Source: Sneathiella sedimenti (lineage in GTDB: Bacteria > Pseudomonadota > Alphaproteobacteria > Sneathiellales > Sneathiellaceae). From it: a stretch of 64,000 nucleotides of DNA. The notes under the pieces were generated by a model that did no database searches, had not been told where the DNA came from, and was given only the letters and a program-made list of their open reading frames with translations. Positions 62,266 to 64,000 of this stretch are shown here, piece by piece. The translations under genes and the position numbers were made by a program. Numbering within the stretch: position 1 is the first letter of the stretch; the number at the start of each line of letters is the position of its first letter. Where the stretch lies: contig NZ_JAFLNC010000002.1 in NCBI RefSeq assembly GCF_017313765.1, forward strand, positions 806,001 through 870,000, in the 5' to 3' direction.

Positions 62266-63455
62266 GCAATGCATTACTTTCACGGCTGACGGAAGACTTG
62301 TTCGCCGCCGACAAGGCCGGAACCTACAAGCGTCTTAAAGTGATCGAGGGGCCGATCGGCGACCGGATCAGGCTCGCGGGGAAGGGGGAGGTAACGCTCC
62401 TTTCCTCCAATGATTATCTCGGATTTGCGAACCATCCGGAAGTTGTCGAGGCGGCGCGCGCCGCGCTCCTGAAATACGGGGCGAGCACTGCCTCGGTGCG
62501 CTTTATCTGCGGCACTCAGGATGTGCATGAGACCTTGGAGGCCGATCTGGCTCGTTTTCACGGGACCGAGGCGGCGCTCACTTATTCCTCCTGCTGGGCG
62601 GCGAATACGGGTCTGTTTAACGCCATATGCGGGGCGGGCGATGTTATCCTCTCCGATGAGCTTAATCACGCGAGCCTGATTGATGGAATCCGCGCGACCG
62701 CCAAGGATGTGGTGCGTGGTGTCTATAAACACAGCGATATGGCCGACCTGGAAGCGAAGCTTAAACAACATGCAGGCGCGCCCTCGCGGATGATCGTCAC
62801 CGATGGCGTTTTCTCGATGGAAGGGGATATTGCCCCGCTCGACAAGATCGTCGCGCTTGCCGAGAAATACGATGCGCTGATTGTGCTGGACGACTCTCAT
62901 GGTCTCGGCGTCATGGGCAAGACGGGCCATGGCACGGCGGAACATTTCGGCGTCATGGACAAGATCGATATCTTTACCGGCACCCTCGGCAAGGCGCTCG
63001 GCGCCGGAACCGGCGGTTTTGTATCGGGACCGATGGCCGTCACCGAGACATTGATCCAGAAATCACGGCCGCATCTCTTTTCGAACGCGCTGCCCGCAAG
63101 CGTCGCCGCGGCGGGGAGCAAGTCGCTGGAGCTTCTGGAGGCCCATCCCGAGCGGGTGCAGTCCCTGCAGGAGAAGGCGGCAAGATTCCGGGCGCGGCTG
63201 AAAGAGCTGGACCTCGATCCGCTGGAAGGCGACAGCGCTGTTGTGCCGGTTATAGTCGGGGAGACGGCAACCGCCATCCGCCTTGCGGGTGAACTGCTGG
63301 ATAAGGGCATCTTTGTCACGGGGTTTGGCTTTCCGGTGGTGCCGGAAGGCGAGGCGCGACTGCGTTTCCAGGTCTCCTACGCTCATACGAAAGCGGAACT
63401 GGAGGAGGCCGGACATGCGCTTGCGACCCTCCTGTTGACGGCTCCCGCCAAATAA
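62262..63455 (+). CDS. kbl: Glycine C-acetyltransferase (2-amino-3-ketobutyrate CoA ligase)
   Basis: The protein has 397 residues, an alpha-oxoamine synthase. The PLP lysine is in FTGTLGKALGAGTGGFVSG (about 235-253). SSNDYLGFANHPEVVEA (about 47-63) and the DDSHGLGVMGKTGHGT block (about 208-223) are typical. It splits 2-amino-3-ketobutyrate with CoA to glycine and acetyl-CoA. Overlaps tdh by 4 bp. No intrinsic terminator with a T-run is seen after it. Confidence 0.96.
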   Translation: MSNALLSRLTEDLFAADKAGTYKRLKVIEGPIGDRIRLAGKGEVTLLSSNDYLGFANHPEVVEAARAALLKYGASTASVRFICGTQDVHETLEADLARFHGTEAALTYSSCWAANTGLFNAICGAGDVILSDELNHASLIDGIRATAKDVVRGVYKHSDMADLEAKLKQHAGAPSRMIVTDGVFSMEGDIAPLDKIVALAEKYDALIVLDDSHGLGVMGKTGHGTAEHFGVMDKIDIFTGTLGKALGAGTGGFVSGPMAVTETLIQKSRPHLFSNALPASVAAAGSKSLELLEAHPERVQSLQEKAARFRARLKELDLDPLEGDSAVVPVIVGETATAIRLAGELLDKGIFVTGFGFPVVPEGEARLRFQVSYAHTKAELEEAGHALATLLLTAPAK

Positions 63456-63510
63456 ATCCAATGGCGAGGTTGTTTTAGTCAGTGTCGCCCTTTAAACAGG
63501 GAGGCGGGCT

Positions 63511-63532
63511 GGAGCCCCCTATACTCGGCTCC
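63511..63532. promoter_or_regulatory. Dyad GGAGCC-N10-GGCTCC before the betA-like gene
   Basis: A perfect 6-bp inverted repeat about 30 bp upstream of the choline dehydrogenase start. It may be an operator or leader hairpin. Confidence 0.25.
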
Positions 63533-63561
63533 TTGACGCGTTAAGGGACTGAAACAGGCTG

Positions 63562-64000
63562 ATGACGGAACAACGGGCATTTGACTATGTGATTATCGGC
63601 GCAGGCTCCGCCGGATCGGTGCTCGCCAATCGCCTGAGCGAGAACCCCGAAATCTCCGTCCTGTTGCTGGAAGCGGGCGGCGCCGGCCCCTGGTGGGACT
63701 GGCGCATCCATATGCCCTCGGCCCTCAGCTATCCGATGCATTCCCCCTCGCTCTCGTGGCAATACTACACCGAACCGCAGGAACATCTGAACGGACGGAA
63801 AATCTACTGGCCCAGGGGCAAGGTACTGGGCGGCTCCTCGGCCATCAACGGCATGTGCTATGTGCGCGGTAACGCGCTCGACTATGACGGCTGGGCCGCT
63901 GACCCGGGTCTCAAGGAATGGTCTTATGCCCATTGCCTGCCGTATTTCAGGAAAGCCGAGACCTATGATCGCGGAGAGGATCAGTATCGCGGTGGCAACG
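63562..64000 (+). CDS. betA: Choline dehydrogenase, BetA-like (5' part only)
   Basis: The first 146 residues are present; the gene continues beyond the right edge. FAD motif [17 protein letters not shown] (about 9-25) and LLLEAGG. The segment [30 protein letters not shown]-like (about 88-117) closely matches BetA, more than the other GMC gene in this window. BetA oxidises choline to betaine aldehyde and on to glycine betaine for osmoprotection or catabolism. The start ATG matches the typical BetA N-terminus. Confidence 0.87.
   Translation, partial: MTEQRAFDYVIIGAGSAGSVLANRLSENPEISVLLLEAGGAGPWWDWRIHMPSALSYPMHSPSLSWQYYTEPQEHLNGRKIYWPRGKVLGGSSAINGMCYVRGNALDYDGWAADPGLKEWSYAHCLPYFRKAETYDRGEDQYRGGN

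Noticed and set aside
1-64000. tRNA, rRNA, CRISPR array, prophage or plasmid functions
   Set aside because: No cloverleaf, rRNA core sequence, regularly spaced repeats, integrase or replication gene was recognised on reading both strands.

Overview
The window reads as a chromosomal segment of a free-living, metabolically versatile alphaproteobacterium. GC content is moderate to high, there are many tightly overlapping operons (ATGA and TAATG junctions), and it carries a complete Tad/Cpa pilus locus, a corrinoid-methyltransferase/dimethylglycine-dehydrogenase type cluster, and a perfect CtrA-type TTAA-N7-TTAA site in the pilin promoter region. A marine or soil lineage near Rhodospirillales/Sneathiellales is plausible, but the genus cannot be fixed from sequence reading alone. 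No rRNA, tRNA, CRISPR array, prophage or intact insertion sequence was seen.

Layout. 1-4464 (minus): an operon of two FAD-dependent amine oxidoreductases and an MttB-family corrinoid methyltransferase, suggesting methylamine/betaine/dimethylglycine-type demethylation. 4781-6938: a Bax-like glucosaminidase and a MurG-like glycosyltransferase. 7547-18899 (plus): a complete tad pilus operon, flp-cpaABCDEF-tadBCDEFG, behind a 600-bp AT-rich regulatory region. 18896-23072 (minus): a DUF1853 protein, a TSUP transporter, and a VWA/MoxR chaperone pair. 23254-27228: alaS and htpX, separated by structured intergenic DNA. 27229-33040: a TetR regulator divergent from a feruloyl-CoA-synthetase-like / MDR reductase / FadB-like operon. 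33091-39218 (minus): an MFS transporter, a CaiB transferase, a 3-methyladenine DNA glycosylase, and a two-subunit molybdenum hydroxylase (IorAB type). 39347-41152: recQ.

The standout region is 41210-46074. It is a reb (R-body, refractile body) locus with seven tandem minus-strand RebB-family paralogues. On one side is an orphan IS3-OrfA-like helix-turn-helix gene; on the other, across an extremely AT-rich promoter region, a divergently transcribed ECF-type sigma factor. R-bodies are coiled proteinaceous ribbons first known from Caedibacter endosymbionts of Paramecium and also reported in some free-living Proteobacteria. This cluster is unusual in paralogue number, in the divergent tails of three members, and in a 13-bp perfect inverted repeat between two reb genes.

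46197-50893 encodes a membrane-bound sulfite dehydrogenase of the SoeABC type. 50944-54031 holds a DEAD-box helicase, an MscS channel and a small K+ channel. 54065-60541 holds a GMC oxidoreductase, a HIBADH-family dehydrogenase, an orphan molybdopterin oxidoreductase, a GFA protein and a glycerate kinase. 60542-63455 is a threonine-to-glycine module (tdh-kbl) with a divergent XRE-cupin regulator. A BetA-like choline dehydrogenase runs off the right edge, so choline/betaine-type chemistry appears at both ends of the window.
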